A stretch of DNA of 64,000 nt from Pseudomonas taeanensis MS-3 (lineage in GTDB: Bacteria; Pseudomonadota; Gammaproteobacteria; Pseudomonadales; Pseudomonadaceae): assembly GCF_000498575.2 (NCBI RefSeq), contig NZ_AWSQ01000002.1, positions 797,021 to 861,020 of the forward strand, in the 5' to 3' direction. Below the pieces are notes generated by a model. The model was not told the origin of the DNA and made no database searches. It was given only the letters and a program-made list of their open reading frames with translations. A program made the position numbers and the translations under genes. This document shows, one piece after another, positions 17,569-27,621 of this stretch (positions within the stretch are counted from its first letter, which is position 1; each line of letters begins with the position of its first letter).

Positions 17569-17644
17569 TGGCTCCGCGACCAGGACTCGAACCTGGGACC
17601 CAATGATTAACAGTCATTTGCTCTACCGACTGAGCTATCGCGGA
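17569..17644 (-). tRNA. tRNA-Asn (GTT)
   Basis: A 76-nt cloverleaf on the minus strand. The acceptor arms TCCGCGA and TCGCGGA pair fully, the discriminator is G and CCA is encoded. The anticodon loop reads CTGTTAA with anticodon GTT. The T-loop TTCGAGT is normal. Its 3' 22 nt are repeated three times downstream in the 150-bp tandem array. Confidence 0.98.
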
Positions 17645-17656
17645 ACAACGACGCGT

Positions 17657-17684
17657 ATCCTACTGATTAAAAAGGGGAAGTCAA
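17657..17684 (-). promoter_or_regulatory. Sigma-70 promoter of tRNA-Asn
   Basis: On the minus strand TTGACT (17679-17684) and TAGGAT (17657-17662) are spaced by 16 bp, with the tRNA starting 13 bases after the -10. The -35 is near consensus. The spacing and position fit a stable-RNA promoter. Confidence 0.7.
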
Positions 17685-17710
17685 GTGTCTGCAGGCTTCC
17701 CCTGAATACC

Positions 17711-18907
17711 TTAGAGGACCTGGGCGATGGCCTGGGTCACGGCCGGTAGGTTGCGCTGGTTGAGCGCCGCGACGCAGATGCGTCCGGTGCCGACGGCGTA
17801 GATACCGAACTCGCTCTTCAGGCGCTCGACCTGCTCGGTGGTCAGCCCCGAGTAGGAGAACATGCCGCGTTGCTGGGCGACGAAGGCGAAGTCGCGCTTG
17901 GCGTCCAGGGCAGCCAGTTGCTCGACCATGGCCAGGCGCATACCGCGAATGCGCCCGCGCATTTCACCCAGTTCGGCTTCCCACATGGCGCGCAGCTCCG
18001 GGCTGTTGAGCACTGCGGCGACGACGCTGGCGCCGTGGGTCGGCGGGTTGGAGTAGTTGGTGCGGATGACGCGCTTGAGCTGCGACAGCACGCGGGAGGT
18101 TTCGTCTTGCGAACCGGTGACGATGGACAGTGCACCGACGCGTTCGCCATACAGCGAGAACGACTTGGAGAAGGAGCTGGAAACGAAGAAGGTCAGGTCG
18201 GACTGGGCGAACAGGCGCACGGCGGCTGCGTCTTCTTCGATACCGTCGCCGAAACCCTGGTAGGCGATGTCGAGGAACGGCACATGCTCACGCTCGCGGA
18301 GGATCTCGAGGATGGCTTGCCAGTCGTCCATGTTCAGGTCGACGCCGGTCGGGTTGTGGCAGCAGGCGTGCAGTACTACGATCGAACGGGCTGGGAGGTT
18401 CTTCAGGTCTTCCAGCAGGCCGCCCCGGTTCACGCCGTTGCTGAAGGCATCGTAGTAGCGGTAGTTGCGCACCGGAAAGCCGGCGGACTCGAACAGGGCT
18501 CGGTGGTTTTCCCAGCTGGGGTCGCTGATGGCGACCGTAGCGTCCGGCAGCAGGCGCTTGAGGAAGTCCGCACCGACCTTCAGGGCGCCTGTGCCGCCCA
18601 ATGCCTGAGCGGTGATCACGCGGCCTTCGCGGATCAGGGCCGAGTCGGCGCCGAACAGCAGGGTTTGCACGGCCTGGTCATAGGCGGCGATGCCCTCGAT
18701 CGGCAGGTAGCCGCGCGGCGCGTGTTTTGCTGTGAGCGCATTTTCTGCTTCAGCCACCGCACGCAACAGCGGAATTCGGCCCTCTTCGTTGGTGTACACG
18801 CCAACACCGAGGTTGACCTTGGAGGGGCGGGTATCAGCGTTGAATGCTTCGTTGAGGCCCAGGATGGGGTCACGCGGAGCCATTTCGACGGCAGAGAACA
18901 GACTCAT
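17711..18907 (-). CDS. Class I aromatic/aspartate aminotransferase
   Basis: A 398-residue PLP-dependent aminotransferase of the AspC/TyrB/PhhC group. The PLP lysine is Lys248 in SSSFSKSFSLYGERVG. HACCHNPTGVD and the PLP-contact FLDIAYQGFGDG are typical of the family, and a substrate-carboxylate arginine is in GRICVAALN. It transfers amino groups between aromatic amino acids or aspartate and 2-oxoglutarate in the cytoplasm. The start at 18907 (MSLFSAVEMAPRDPILGL) is standard for the family; the frame extends to 18982 without support. It diverges from uvrB across 190 bp, as in P. aeruginosa by memory. AspC-like and TyrB-like specificity cannot be separated here. Confidence 0.93.
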   Translation of the reverse strand: MSLFSAVEMAPRDPILGLNEAFNADTRPSKVNLGVGVYTNEEGRIPLLRAVAEAENALTAKHAPRGYLPIEGIAAYDQAVQTLLFGADSALIREGRVITAQALGGTGALKVGADFLKRLLPDATVAISDPSWENHRALFESAGFPVRNYRYYDAFSNGVNRGGLLEDLKNLPARSIVVLHACCHNPTGVDLNMDDWQAILEILREREHVPFLDIAYQGFGDGIEEDAAAVRLFAQSDLTFFVSSSFSKSFSLYGERVGALSIVTGSQDETSRVLSQLKRVIRTNYSNPPTHGASVVAAVLNSPELRAMWEAELGEMRGRIRGMRLAMVEQLAALDAKRDFAFVAQQRGMFSYSGLTTEQVERLKSEFGIYAVGTGRICVAALNQRNLPAVTQAIAQVL

Positions 18908-19097
18908 GGTTGCGGCAGTCTCGAAGGAAGAGCGGTGGATGAGCACGCAACACCTTGCTACGACAGGGGCTAGGGGTTGCATAAAAGGGTCGTTAGTATA
19001 ACCAGCCGGGTCGCGTGTCGCGACAACGTAGGCTCGCTTTTCACCGGGTTTGACGTAGGCTGTCAGGTTGCGTCACAACCGCTTGTCGAGGTTAGTC

Positions 19098-21113
19098 ATG
19101 TCCGAGTTTCAACTGGTCACCCGTTTTCAGCCTGCCGGCGATCAACCGGAGGCGATTCGGCAAATGGTCGAGGGTCTGGAAGCGGGTTTGTCGCACCAGA
19201 CCTTGCTCGGCGTGACGGGCTCGGGCAAGACCTTCAGCATTGCCAACGTGATCGCCCAGATCCAGCGTCCAACCCTGGTGCTTGCGCCGAACAAGACCCT
19301 GGCCGCGCAGCTGTACGGCGAGTTCAAGAGTTTCTTCCCGAACAACGCGGTGGAGTATTTCGTTTCCTACTACGACTACTATCAGCCCGAGGCCTATGTG
19401 CCGTCGTCCGATACCTTTATCGAGAAGGACGCCTCGATCAACGATCACATCGAGCAGATGCGTCTGTCGGCGACCAAGGCGCTGTTGGAACGGCCGGATG
19501 CGATCATCGTCACCACGGTGTCCTGCATCTATGGTCTGGGCAGTCCCGAGTCCTACCTGAAGATGGTGCTGCACGTTGATCGTGGCGACAAGATGGATCA
19601 GCGCGACTTGCTGCGGCGCCTGGCCGACCTGCAGTACACCCGTAACGACATGGATTTCGCCCGCGCGACCTTCCGCGTCCGCGGCGATGTGATCGATATT
19701 TTCCCGGCCGAGTCGGACCTGGAGGCCATCCGCATCGAGCTGTTCGATGACGAGGTGGAGAGCCTGTCGGCCTTCGATCCGTTGACCGGCGAGGTGATCC
19801 GCAAGCTGCCGCGTTTCACCTTCTATCCGAAGAGTCACTACGTTACCCCGCGCGAGACCCTGCTGGAGGCCGTGGACAAGATCAAGGTGGAACTGGCCGA
19901 GCGCCTGGAGTACCTGCGCGGCAATGGTCGTCTGGTGGAGGCGCAGCGCCTGGAACAACGTACCCGCTTCGATCTGGAGATGATCCTCGAACTGGGCTAT
20001 TGCAACGGCATCGAGAACTACTCGCGCTATCTGTCCGGTCGCGGCCCCGGCGAGGCGCCGCCGACCCTGTACGACTACCTGCCGGACAAGGCGTTGTTGG
20101 TGATCGACGAATCCCACGTCAGCGTGCCGCAGGTCGGCGCCATGTACAAAGGCGACCGTTCGCGCAAGGAAACCCTGGTCGATTACGGCTTCCGTCTGCC
20201 GTCAGCCCTGGACAATCGACCGATGCGCTTCGATGAGTGGGAGCATGCCAGCCCGCAGACCATCTTCGTCTCAGCCACGCCGGGTAACTATGAGGCGGAG
20301 CACGCCGGACGAGTCATTGAGCAGGTGGTGCGGCCTACTGGGCTGGTCGATCCACAGATCGAAGTGCGGCCAGCGCTGACGCAGGTCGATGACCTGCTCT
20401 CGGAGATCCACAAGCGCGTAGCGATAGAGGAGCGGGTGCTGGTCACTACGCTGACCAAACGCATGGCCGAGGACTTGACCGATTACCTGGCGGACCACGG
20501 GGTCAGGGTGCGTTACCTGCACTCGGATATCGACACGGTGGAGCGGGTCGAGATCATTCGTGACCTGCGCATCGGTGCCTTCGACGTGCTGGTGGGCATC
20601 AACCTGCTGCGCGAGGGCCTGGACATGCCTGAGGTGTCGCTGGTGGCGATTCTCGATGCGGACAAGGAAGGCTTCCTGCGTTCCGAGCGCTCGTTGATCC
20701 AGACCATCGGTCGCGCCGCGCGTAACCTCAATGGCCGGGCGATCCTCTATGCCGACCGCATGACCGGTTCGATGGAGCGCGCCATTGGCGAGACCGAGCG
20801 GCGGCGCAACAAGCAGATTGCCTTCAACGAGGCTAACGGCATCGTGCCCAAGGGCGTATTCAAGGATGTGCAGGATATTCTTGAAGGGGCCACGGTGCCC
20901 GGTTCACGCAGCAAGAAGCGCAAAGGCATGGCCAAGGCTGCGGAAGAAAGTGCGCGCTACGAGAACGAATTGCGCTCGCCGAGCGAAATCAGCAAGCGCA
21001 TCCGTCAGTTGGAAGAAAAGATGTACCAGCTGGCCCGCGACCTGGAGTTCGAGGCGGCTGCGCAGCTGCGCGACGACATTCACAAGCTGCGCGAACGATT
21101 GTTGCAGGTTTAA
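19098..21113 (+). CDS. uvrB: UvrB, excinuclease ABC subunit B
   Basis: A 671-residue helicase-like damage verification subunit of nucleotide excision repair. The Walker A is GVTGSGKT (about 38-45). The beta-hairpin region [11 protein letters not shown], helicase motif VIDESHVS, motif [11 protein letters not shown] and the C-terminal UVR domain ([20 protein letters not shown]) are all present in order. It takes damaged DNA from UvrA and recruits UvrC. The ATG at 19098 gives the standard [17 protein letters not shown]-terminus. A 18-bp gap separates it from the convergent MFS gene. Confidence 0.98.
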   Translation: MSEFQLVTRFQPAGDQPEAIRQMVEGLEAGLSHQTLLGVTGSGKTFSIANVIAQIQRPTLVLAPNKTLAAQLYGEFKSFFPNNAVEYFVSYYDYYQPEAYVPSSDTFIEKDASINDHIEQMRLSATKALLERPDAIIVTTVSCIYGLGSPESYLKMVLHVDRGDKMDQRDLLRRLADLQYTRNDMDFARATFRVRGDVIDIFPAESDLEAIRIELFDDEVESLSAFDPLTGEVIRKLPRFTFYPKSHYVTPRETLLEAVDKIKVELAERLEYLRGNGRLVEAQRLEQRTRFDLEMILELGYCNGIENYSRYLSGRGPGEAPPTLYDYLPDKALLVIDESHVSVPQVGAMYKGDRSRKETLVDYGFRLPSALDNRPMRFDEWEHASPQTIFVSATPGNYEAEHAGRVIEQVVRPTGLVDPQIEVRPALTQVDDLLSEIHKRVAIEERVLVTTLTKRMAEDLTDYLADHGVRVRYLHSDIDTVERVEIIRDLRIGAFDVLVGINLLREGLDMPEVSLVAILDADKEGFLRSERSLIQTIGRAARNLNGRAILYADRMTGSMERAIGETERRRNKQIAFNEANGIVPKGVFKDVQDILEGATVPGSRSKKRKGMAKAAEESARYENELRSPSEISKRIRQLEEKMYQLARDLEFEAAAQLRDDIHKLRERLLQV

Positions 21114-21131
21114 TCCGCGCGCCGAGTACTG

Positions 21132-22682
21132 TTAGTGCGCGGCGCCGCCCGTGGCGCCAGGGGGTAGGCGACGGGTCAGCAGTACGGCGAGCATGCTGAT
21201 GCCGAGGGCGATGCCAATCCAGTGGAAGGCGTCGTTGTAGGCCATGATCGCCGCCTGCTGATGGGCGATCTCGCTGAGTTTGCCCAGTGCTGCCTGCTGG
21301 CTGCCGAGTTGCTCGGTCAGCAGTGTCAGGCGTTCGGCGACCTGCGGATTGCTCGGTACCAGCGACTCGCGCAGGTAGTCGAAATACACCTTGGCCCGGC
21401 TGTCGAGCAAGGTGGCCAAGAGGGCGATGCCGATGGCGCCCCCCAGGTTGCGCAGGATGTTGAACAGACTGGAGGCCGAGCCGGCGTCCTGCGGCTGGAT
21501 GTAAACCGTGGCGATCAGCGAGATGGTCACCATCACCAGCGGTTGGCCGAGGGCGCGGATGATTTGGATATGGTTGAACTGTTCTCCGGCGAAATCCGGG
21601 TTTAGCACCCCGGAGGCGAAACTGGCCGCGCCGAACAGGCCGAAACCCAGGGCGCAGAGCAGCTTGGGCGGCACCACCTTCATCATCAACGGCACCAGCG
21701 GAATCAGGAACAGCTGCGGCACCCCCATCCACATGATCACCTCGCCGATCTGCAGGGCGTTGTAACCCTGGATCTGCGCCAGATACAGCGGCAGCACATA
21801 GATCGAACCGTACAAGCCCATGCCCAGGCCGACGCTGGAAATACTCGACAGGCCGAAGTTGCGTTCGCGCAGCACGCCTAGGTTGATCAGCGGATTGGGG
21901 CGAGACACCTGCAGGATCACGAACAGCACCAGACTGATCGCCGCGATGCTGCCGAGTCCGGCGATCAGGCTGGACTCCAGCCAATCTTTGCGGTGACCTT
22001 CTTCGAGGAACACCTGCAGGCAGCCGAGCCCGAGGCCGAGGGTGAGGATGCCGGCATAATCGGTGCTTTTCAGCAGCTCCCAGTGCGGCGCCTTCTTTTC
22101 CAGGCCGTAGAGCAGGCCGGCGATCATCAGCAGGCCGGGCGGCACGTTGATATAGAAGATGTATTCCCAGCCGAAGTTCTCGGTCAGCCAGCCACCCAGG
22201 GTGGGGCCGATTGAGGGCGCGAAGGTCGCGGTCAGGGCGAACAGGGCCATGCCTTTGGCCCGATGCTGCTCCGGCAGCTTGATCAGCGTCAGGGTGAAGG
22301 CCAGGGGAATCAGCGCGCCGCCGGTAAAGCCCTGCAAGGCGCGGAACACGATCATGCTCTCCAGGCTCCAGGCCAGCGAGCAGAGCAAGGATGAGGCGAG
22401 AAAACCGATCGACACCCAGACCGCCAGGCGCCGCGCAGAGAGCAACTGCACCAGCCAGGCGGTCAGCGGGATCATGATGATCTCCGCGACCAGGTAGGAG
22501 GTGGAGATCCACGAGCCTTCCTCCAGAGTGGCGGCCAGCGCGCCCTGGATGTCCTTCAGAGAAGAGTTGGTAATCTGGATATCCAGCACCGCCATGAAGG
22601 CGCCGAGCATGGCGCTCATCACCGCAATCCAGTCGCGCCGGCTGGGTTCGCCGGTCGGACGGATCAGGGCATCAGCTGCCAC
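21132..22682 (-). CDS. DHA2-family MFS drug efflux transporter (EmrB-like)
   Basis: A 516-residue protein with about 14 membrane helices, as in the DHA2/EmrB family. The motif C region (about residues 138-162) and the N-terminal LDIQITNSSLKDIQGAL are typical. It would pump hydrophobic drugs through a tripartite complex with the membrane fusion protein encoded just upstream. The start is GTG and overlaps the end of that gene by 11 bp. An outer-membrane partner is not in the window. Substrates are unknown. Confidence 0.93.
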   Translation of the reverse strand: MAADALIRPTGEPSRRDWIAVMSAMLGAFMAVLDIQITNSSLKDIQGALAATLEEGSWISTSYLVAEIIMIPLTAWLVQLLSARRLAVWVSIGFLASSLLCSLAWSLESMIVFRALQGFTGGALIPLAFTLTLIKLPEQHRAKGMALFALTATFAPSIGPTLGGWLTENFGWEYIFYINVPPGLLMIAGLLYGLEKKAPHWELLKSTDYAGILTLGLGLGCLQVFLEEGHRKDWLESSLIAGLGSIAAISLVLFVILQVSRPNPLINLGVLRERNFGLSSISSVGLGMGLYGSIYVLPLYLAQIQGYNALQIGEVIMWMGVPQLFLIPLVPLMMKVVPPKLLCALGFGLFGAASFASGVLNPDFAGEQFNHIQIIRALGQPLVMVTISLIATVYIQPQDAGSASSLFNILRNLGGAIGIALLATLLDSRAKVYFDYLRESLVPSNPQVAERLTLLTEQLGSQQAALGKLSEIAHQQAAIMAYNDAFHWIGIALGISMLAVLLTRRLPPGATGGAAH

Positions 22683-23718
22683 GCTGATCAGCCGTGATAT
22701 CGACCTTGACCTCTACCGACATGCCAGGACGGATCTGTCCCTTGAGCGGGTTGTCTGCGGAAAAGGTCAGCTTGACCGGAATGCGTTGCACCACCTTAGT
22801 GAAGTTGCCGGTGGCGTTGTCCGGTGGCAGCAGGCTGAATTGCGCGCCTGATGCGGCGAACAGGCTGTCGACCTGCGCCTCTATCGGCGTGTCGGGGAAA
22901 CTGTCGAAGGTCAGTTCGGCTTTTTGCCCGGCCTGCATGCGACCGATCTGGGTTTCCTTGAAGTTGGCCTGGATCCAAATGTCCTGGTCCGGCACCAGCG
23001 ACAGCAGGTAGGCGCCGCTTTGCACGTATTGGCCCGTGCGCGCGGCGCGCTGGCCGATAAAACCACTGATGGGCGCATGGATCTCGGTGCGGGCAAGGTT
23101 GAGGTCGGCTTGCGCCAGGTCGGTGCGGGCGCTACTGATCTGCGCTTCTAGGCGCTTGATTTCGGCTTCCAGGGTGCTGACTTGCTGGCGCTGGGCTTGC
23201 AAATCCGCTTGTGCCTTGGTCACTTGTGATCGGGCCACGCGGCTGTCGGCGGCGAGGGTGGTGACCCGCTCCTCGGAGACATAGCCGGGCTTGCGCAAGG
23301 TTTGCGCGCGCGACAGATCGATTTGCGTGCGACCCAGGTTGGCCTGAGTCGCGGAAACGTCAGCCTGGCTCGCAGCAATCAGGCTGCCCTGCTGATGCAG
23401 TTTGCTCTTTGCCTGAGCCAGCTCGGCCTCGCGGGTCGCCAGGATGGCCTGGGCGCGCTGGCGTGCCAGTTGAAAGTCGGCGGCTTCCAGCACGGCCAGC
23501 AATTCGCCTTGTTCTACGTGCTGGTTGTCCTGTACCAGCACCTTGTCGACGCGGGCGCTGAGCTGGCTGGACACTCGAGTGATTTCGCCTTGAACGTAGG
23601 CGTTGTCGGTACTTTCGAGAAAACGCCCAACCATCAGCCAGTGCGCGAACAGCGTTGCGGCGATCAGGCCGAGCACGGTTAAGAAGACAAACAGGCGGCG
23701 TTTCAGTTGGGCGGGCAT
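22672..23718 (-). CDS. HlyD-family membrane fusion protein (EmrA-like)
   Basis: A 348-residue periplasmic adaptor: a short cytoplasmic N-terminus, one membrane span (about 9-29), a biotinyl-lipoyl half (VDKVLVQDNQHVEQGELLAV), a long alpha-helical hairpin rich in Ala, Gln and Arg (about 80-185), the second lipoyl half (EIHAPISGFIGQRAARTGQ) and a C-terminal beta domain. It bridges the EmrB-like pump and an outer-membrane channel. It is divergent from a LysR gene across 105 bp, the likely regulator. Confidence 0.93.
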   Translation of the reverse strand: MPAQLKRRLFVFLTVLGLIAATLFAHWLMVGRFLESTDNAYVQGEITRVSSQLSARVDKVLVQDNQHVEQGELLAVLEAADFQLARQRAQAILATREAELAQAKSKLHQQGSLIAASQADVSATQANLGRTQIDLSRAQTLRKPGYVSEERVTTLAADSRVARSQVTKAQADLQAQRQQVSTLEAEIKRLEAQISSARTDLAQADLNLARTEIHAPISGFIGQRAARTGQYVQSGAYLLSLVPDQDIWIQANFKETQIGRMQAGQKAELTFDSFPDTPIEAQVDSLFAASGAQFSLLPPDNATGNFTKVVQRIPVKLTFSADNPLKGQIRPGMSVEVKVDITADQRGS

Positions 23719-23823
23719 GGATGTGCTCAGGGCTCGGACAAGAGTGGCAGCGAATTTAGCAGTGTTCCTTTCGCACCTGCAGCCAGTAGACTTCGGAAAC
23801 TTTGTTGCTTATAGGGAACAATT

Positions 23824-24744
23824 ATGGGGCTGGATGATGCGCTGATCTTTACCCGTGTGGTCGAATGCCACAGTTTTACCCAGGCAGCCCAGGGCCTGGG
23901 TATGCAGAAGTCCACGGTCAGTCGACGGATTGCCTTGCTGGAGGAGCGTCTAGGTGTGCGTTTGCTTAATCGCACCACGCGCAAGCTGCGTCTGACTGAA
24001 GTCGGTCAAGCTTATTACGAGCGCTGTCGGCAGATCATGCTCGATTTCGCCGAGGCCGAGCAGGCGGTCATGCAACTGCAGCAGGAGCCGTCCGGTTTGT
24101 TGCGCATCACCGCGCCGATCGAGTTCGGCCAACTGTTTCTCGGCCGGGTGCTGGGCGACTTTATGCGCCAGTACCCGCAGATCAGCGCCGAAGTGGAGCT
24201 GACCTCGCGGCATGTCGATCCGGTCGAGGAGGGGGTGGATATCGTCATCCTGGTCGGCCAGCCGCAAGACTCCACCTTGATCGCTCGCAAGCTGTTCGAG
24301 ACGGGGCGACACCTGTGCGCCAGTCCGGCTTATCTGGAGGCGCATGGCTGCCCGCGTACGGTCGCCGAGCTGGCTGGGCATAGGGCGATTCTCTTGCCGC
24401 AGGATTCGCCGCGTTACTGGCCGTTGCTCGATGAGCACATAGCCTGTCAGCGGGTACTGTCGTGCAACAACATCACTTTCGCCCGTGAAGCGGCCCTGGC
24501 CGGAGCGGGGATCGCCGGTCTGCCGATCATGATAAGCGAGCGCGCGGTGCAGGCTGGGCGCCTGGTCGAATTGTTGCCCGAGGCGCGTCTGCCGATTGGC
24601 GAGTTGTATGCGGTCTATCCATCGCGGCGATTCCAGGCGATGAAGGTGAAGACCTTCCTCGATTTCCTGATGAGCAGTCTGCCGGTCGAAGAGGGGCGCC
24701 TGCTGGAGCCCACAGCGGCGCGCCTGTTAATATCGGCGCCTTGA
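23824..24744 (+). CDS. LysR-family regulator of the adjacent efflux genes
   Basis: A 306-residue LysR regulator. The helix-turn-helix is at about 14-37 ([20 protein letters not shown]), followed by [20 protein letters not shown], which places it in the CrgA/AaeR-like subgroup. The effector domain (about 90-300) is complete. It lies divergent to the emrAB-like pair, so control of that operon is the simplest reading. The effector is unknown. Confidence 0.9.
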   Translation: MGLDDALIFTRVVECHSFTQAAQGLGMQKSTVSRRIALLEERLGVRLLNRTTRKLRLTEVGQAYYERCRQIMLDFAEAEQAVMQLQQEPSGLLRITAPIEFGQLFLGRVLGDFMRQYPQISAEVELTSRHVDPVEEGVDIVILVGQPQDSTLIARKLFETGRHLCASPAYLEAHGCPRTVAELAGHRAILLPQDSPRYWPLLDEHIACQRVLSCNNITFAREAALAGAGIAGLPIMISERAVQAGRLVELLPEARLPIGELYAVYPSRRFQAMKVKTFLDFLMSSLPVEEGRLLEPTAARLLISAP

Positions 24745-24775
24745 TTTCACCTCGATTAGATTTTTGAGAGCTGCC

Positions 24776-26257
24776 ATGACCACCGTCCGTACTCGTATCG
24801 CGCCGTCGCCTACCGGTGATCCGCACGTAGGCACTGCCTATATCGCTCTATTCAATTTGTGTTTTGCTCGTCAGCACGGTGGTGAATTCATCCTGCGTAT
24901 CGAAGACACCGACCAGCTGCGCTCGACCCGCGAGTCGGAACAGCAGATCTACGATGCCTTGCGCTGGCTGGGTATCGAGTGGAGCGAGGGGCCGGATGTC
25001 GGTGGTCCGCACGGTCCGTATCGGCAGAGTGAGCGCGGTCACATCTACAAGCAGTACAGTGCCGAGCTGGTGGATAAAGGTCACGCCTTTCATTGCTTCT
25101 GCAGTGCCGAACGCCTGGATAAACTGCGTGCCGAGCAGATGGAAGCCAAGCAGACCCCGCGCTACGACGGTCATTGCATGCACCTGCCGACTGCCGAGGT
25201 AGAACAGCGGCTGAGCGCCGGCGAACCCAACGTGGTGCGCATGAAAGTGCCGACCGAGGGTGTGTGTGTGGTGCCTGACATGCTGCGTGGCGAGGTCGAG
25301 ATTCCTTGGGATCGGATGGACATGCAGGTGCTGATGAAGACCGATGGCCTGCCGACCTACTTCCTGGCGAACGTGGTCGATGACCATCTGATGGGCATCA
25401 CTCACGTGTTGCGCGGCGAGGAATGGTTGCCCTCGGCGCCCAAACTGATCCTGCTCTACGAGTACTTTGGCTGGGACAAGCCGCAGCTGTGCTATATGCC
25501 GCTGTTGCGCAACCCGGACAAGAGCAAGCTGTCCAAGCGCAAGAATCCAACCTCGATCACCTTCTACGAGCGTATGGGCTACCTGCCTCAGGCGATGCTC
25601 AACTACCTCGGACGAATGGGCTGGTCTATGCCCGACGAGCGCGAGAAGTTCAGTCTCGACGAGATGATCGAGCACTTCGATATTCAGCGGGTATCGCTCG
25701 GTGGACCGATCTTCGACCTGGAAAAATTGTCCTGGCTGAATGGTCAGTGGATGCGCGAATTGAGTGTCGAAGAGTTTGCCGCAGGCGCGCAGCAGTGGGC
25801 ATTCAACTCCGACTACATGATGAAGATCGCCCCGCACGTGCAGGGACGGGTCGAAACCTTCAGTCAGATCGCGCCGCTGGCCGGCTTTTTCTTCTCTGGC
25901 AGCCTGCCGCTGGATGCCAAGCTGTTTGAGCACAAGAAGCTCTCGGCTGATCAGGTGCGTCAGTTGATGCAGCTGATCCTGTGGAAGCTGGAGGCGTTGC
26001 GTCAGTGGGAAAAGAACCGGATCACCGGCTGTATCCAGGTGGTGGTCGAGCACCTTGAGCTGAAACTGCGCGATGCCATGCCGCTGATGTTCGCGGCCGT
26101 GACCGGGCAAGCCAGCTCGGTGTCGGTGCTCGATGCTATGGAAATTATCGGCCCGGACCTCACCCGTTTCCGCCTGCGTCAGGCCATCGAGCTGCTCGGC
26201 GGTGTGTCGAAGAAAGAAAACAAAGAGTGGGAAAAACTGCTGGCGAGCATCGGCTGA
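24776..26257 (+). CDS. gltX: GltX, glutamyl-tRNA synthetase
   Basis: A 493-residue class I aminoacyl-tRNA synthetase. The HIGH-type motif is [12 protein letters not shown] near residues 11-22 and the KMSKS-type motif is [11 protein letters not shown] zinc site of the CxC...CxH form (HCFCSAERL to GHCMH, about 98-129) matches E. coli GluRS. It charges tRNA-Glu with glutamate, and two tRNA-Glu genes follow downstream. The start at 24776 ([17 protein letters not shown]) is the family start. Confidence 0.97.
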   Translation: MTTVRTRIAPSPTGDPHVGTAYIALFNLCFARQHGGEFILRIEDTDQLRSTRESEQQIYDALRWLGIEWSEGPDVGGPHGPYRQSERGHIYKQYSAELVDKGHAFHCFCSAERLDKLRAEQMEAKQTPRYDGHCMHLPTAEVEQRLSAGEPNVVRMKVPTEGVCVVPDMLRGEVEIPWDRMDMQVLMKTDGLPTYFLANVVDDHLMGITHVLRGEEWLPSAPKLILLYEYFGWDKPQLCYMPLLRNPDKSKLSKRKNPTSITFYERMGYLPQAMLNYLGRMGWSMPDEREKFSLDEMIEHFDIQRVSLGGPIFDLEKLSWLNGQWMRELSVEEFAAGAQQWAFNSDYMMKIAPHVQGRVETFSQIAPLAGFFFSGSLPLDAKLFEHKKLSADQVRQLMQLILWKLEALRQWEKNRITGCIQVVVEHLELKLRDAMPLMFAAVTGQASSVSVLDAMEIIGPDLTRFRLRQAIELLGGVSKKENKEWEKLLASIG

Positions 26258-26354
26258 GCCGGACGTTGCTCGGCTAGCGCCCGGTCTGTTCCGCCGGGGC
26301 GGGTAAGTGATTGTTCTATCAGCATAAAAAATATAGGCCTAACGAAAAATAATG

Positions 26355-26383
26355 TTGACAGGGGAGGGGCGCGCTTTTAACAT
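26355..26383 (+). promoter_or_regulatory. Sigma-70 promoter of the tRNA-Ala/Glu cluster
   Basis: A perfect TTGACA at 26355-26360 and TAACAT at 26378-26383 are 17 bp apart, followed by a GC-rich discriminator (GCGCCCC) typical of stable RNA promoters under stringent control. The first tRNA starts 18 bases after the -10 box. Confidence 0.82.
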
Positions 26384-26401
26384 GCGCCCCGTCCTTGAGA
26401 T

Positions 26402-26477
<76 letters not shown>

Positions 26478-26541
26478 TCTTCAAAGCCGAAAGGCTTGCC
26501 ACAATCAGCTCTCGAAGCTGGTTGAGTTGTAGAAGGGTTAC

Positions 26542-26617
26542 GTCCCCTTCGTCTAGTGGCCTAGGACACCGCCCTTTCACGGCGGTAACAGGGGTTCGAG
26601 TCCCCTAGGGGACGCCA
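26542..26617 (+). tRNA. tRNA-Glu (TTC), copy 1
   Basis: A 76-nt cloverleaf with acceptor GTCCCCT/AGGGGAC, anticodon TTC within CTTTCAC, discriminator G and encoded CCA. It is identical to the second copy at 26822. Confidence 0.98.
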
Positions 26618-26668
26618 GTTTCAAAAAGCGGTGCTGGTATGGGCTGTGAGCCGAGAGGCGATAAATCC

Positions 26669-26744
<76 letters not shown>

Positions 26745-26821
26745 ATTTAGCGGTTCACAATCTGATGATTTGCTAACTGCCACGGGCCAGCGTAAAGCTG
26801 GCCTTGTTTTTCGAAGGTTTC

Positions 26822-26897
26822 GTCCCCTTCGTCTAGTGGCCTAGGACACCGCCCTTTCACGGCGGTAACAGGGGTTCGAGTCCCCTAGGGGACGCCA
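26822..26897 (+). tRNA. tRNA-Glu (TTC), copy 2
   Basis: A 76-nt cloverleaf identical to the copy at 26542, with anticodon TTC and encoded CCA. With the second tRNA-Ala it forms a tandem duplication of an Ala-Glu pair. Confidence 0.98.
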
Positions 26898-26921
26898 TTT
26901 TTACCCGTTTACGGGTTTTTG

Positions 26922-26956
26922 AAGGGTCATTCTTAACGGAATGGCCCTTTTGTTTT
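26922..26956 (+). terminator. Terminator of the tRNA-Ala/Glu cluster
   Basis: AAGGGTCATTC pairs with GAATGGCCCTT (one mismatch) across a 6-nt loop and is followed by TTTTGTTTTTT. It lies 25 bases after the last tRNA. Confidence 0.88.
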
Positions 26957-27023
26957 TTCTGCTTCCCCATTTCCTGATAAGAGTTCAGCCGACCAGTGGT
27001 AGGTATATCTGCTTGCTTAAATT

Positions 27024-27053
27024 TATTACGAGCATAATATTTCAGTCGTAATA
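27024..27053. promoter_or_regulatory. Inverted-repeat operator in front of the TetR gene
   Basis: TATTACGA (27024-27031) and TCGTAATA (27046-27053) form perfect 8-bp arms with a 14-bp spacer. A -10-like CATAAT lies inside the spacer, and the repeat sits 17 bases upstream of the TetR start. This is the classic layout for TetR autorepression. Confidence 0.75.
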
Positions 27054-27070
27054 TTTATCCGGAGGCGAGC

Positions 27071-27610
27071 ATGAACGACAAGAAGGCGCAAACCCGTGCG
27101 CGGATTCTAAGTGCGGCCAGTTCGGCGTTGGTTCAGCGCGGTCCGGCCGAGCCGAGCGTCGGCGAGGTGATGGGGGCTGCCGGGCTGACGGTGGGCGGCT
27201 TCTATGCGCACTTCGAGAGCAAGGATGCCTTGATGCTGGAGGCGTTCAGGCAGCTTCTCGGTCGGCGCCGAGAGTTGATGGAGCAGTTGGATGGCGATTT
27301 GCCGGCAAGCGAGCGGCGGGCGCTGATGGCTGCGTTCTATCTATCGCGCAAGCACCGTGATGCCACCGAGCAGGGCTGTCCGCTGCCCAGCTCATTGAGC
27401 GAGCTGGTACGGCTGCCCGAAGCGTTTCGCACGGCCTTGGCCGAGCACCTGGAGTTGATGGTGGCGGAGTTGGCAGCGAGTCCGGAGGAGGCCCCCAGCG
27501 TGCTCGCCGATATTGCATTGATGGTCGGTGGTCTGGCGCTGGCGCGGGCGCTGGGGCCCGGTGAGTTGTCTGACCGTGTTCTGCGTGCTGCCAAGTCGGC
27601 AATCGTTTGA
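27071..27610 (+). CDS. TetR-family transcriptional regulator
   Basis: A 179-residue TetR-type repressor. The N-terminal helix-turn-helix covers about 10-55, ending in LTVGGFYAHFESKDALM, a pattern of TetR proteins that sense small hydrophobic or electrophilic compounds. The C-terminal ligand domain has TetR_C-like GCPLPSSLSEL. GGAGGCGAGC precedes the ATG. The following hydrolase gene starts 11 bases after the stop, so the two form an operon, probably controlled through the inverted repeat upstream. Confidence 0.92.
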   Translation: MNDKKAQTRARILSAASSALVQRGPAEPSVGEVMGAAGLTVGGFYAHFESKDALMLEAFRQLLGRRRELMEQLDGDLPASERRALMAAFYLSRKHRDATEQGCPLPSSLSELVRLPEAFRTALAEHLELMVAELAASPEEAPSVLADIALMVGGLALARALGPGELSDRVLRAAKSAIV

Positions 27611-27621
27611 GGAGTATGGCA

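Noticed and set aside
17569..17644. tRNA-Asn 3' repeats as attL/attR of a prophage or island
   Set aside because: No integrase or phage gene lies between the copies, and the exact 150-bp spacing fits tandem duplication better.
17870..18973. A 367-codon plus-strand frame opposite the aminotransferase gene
   Set aside because: It mirrors the coding frame of a clear PLP enzyme and shows no motif of its own.
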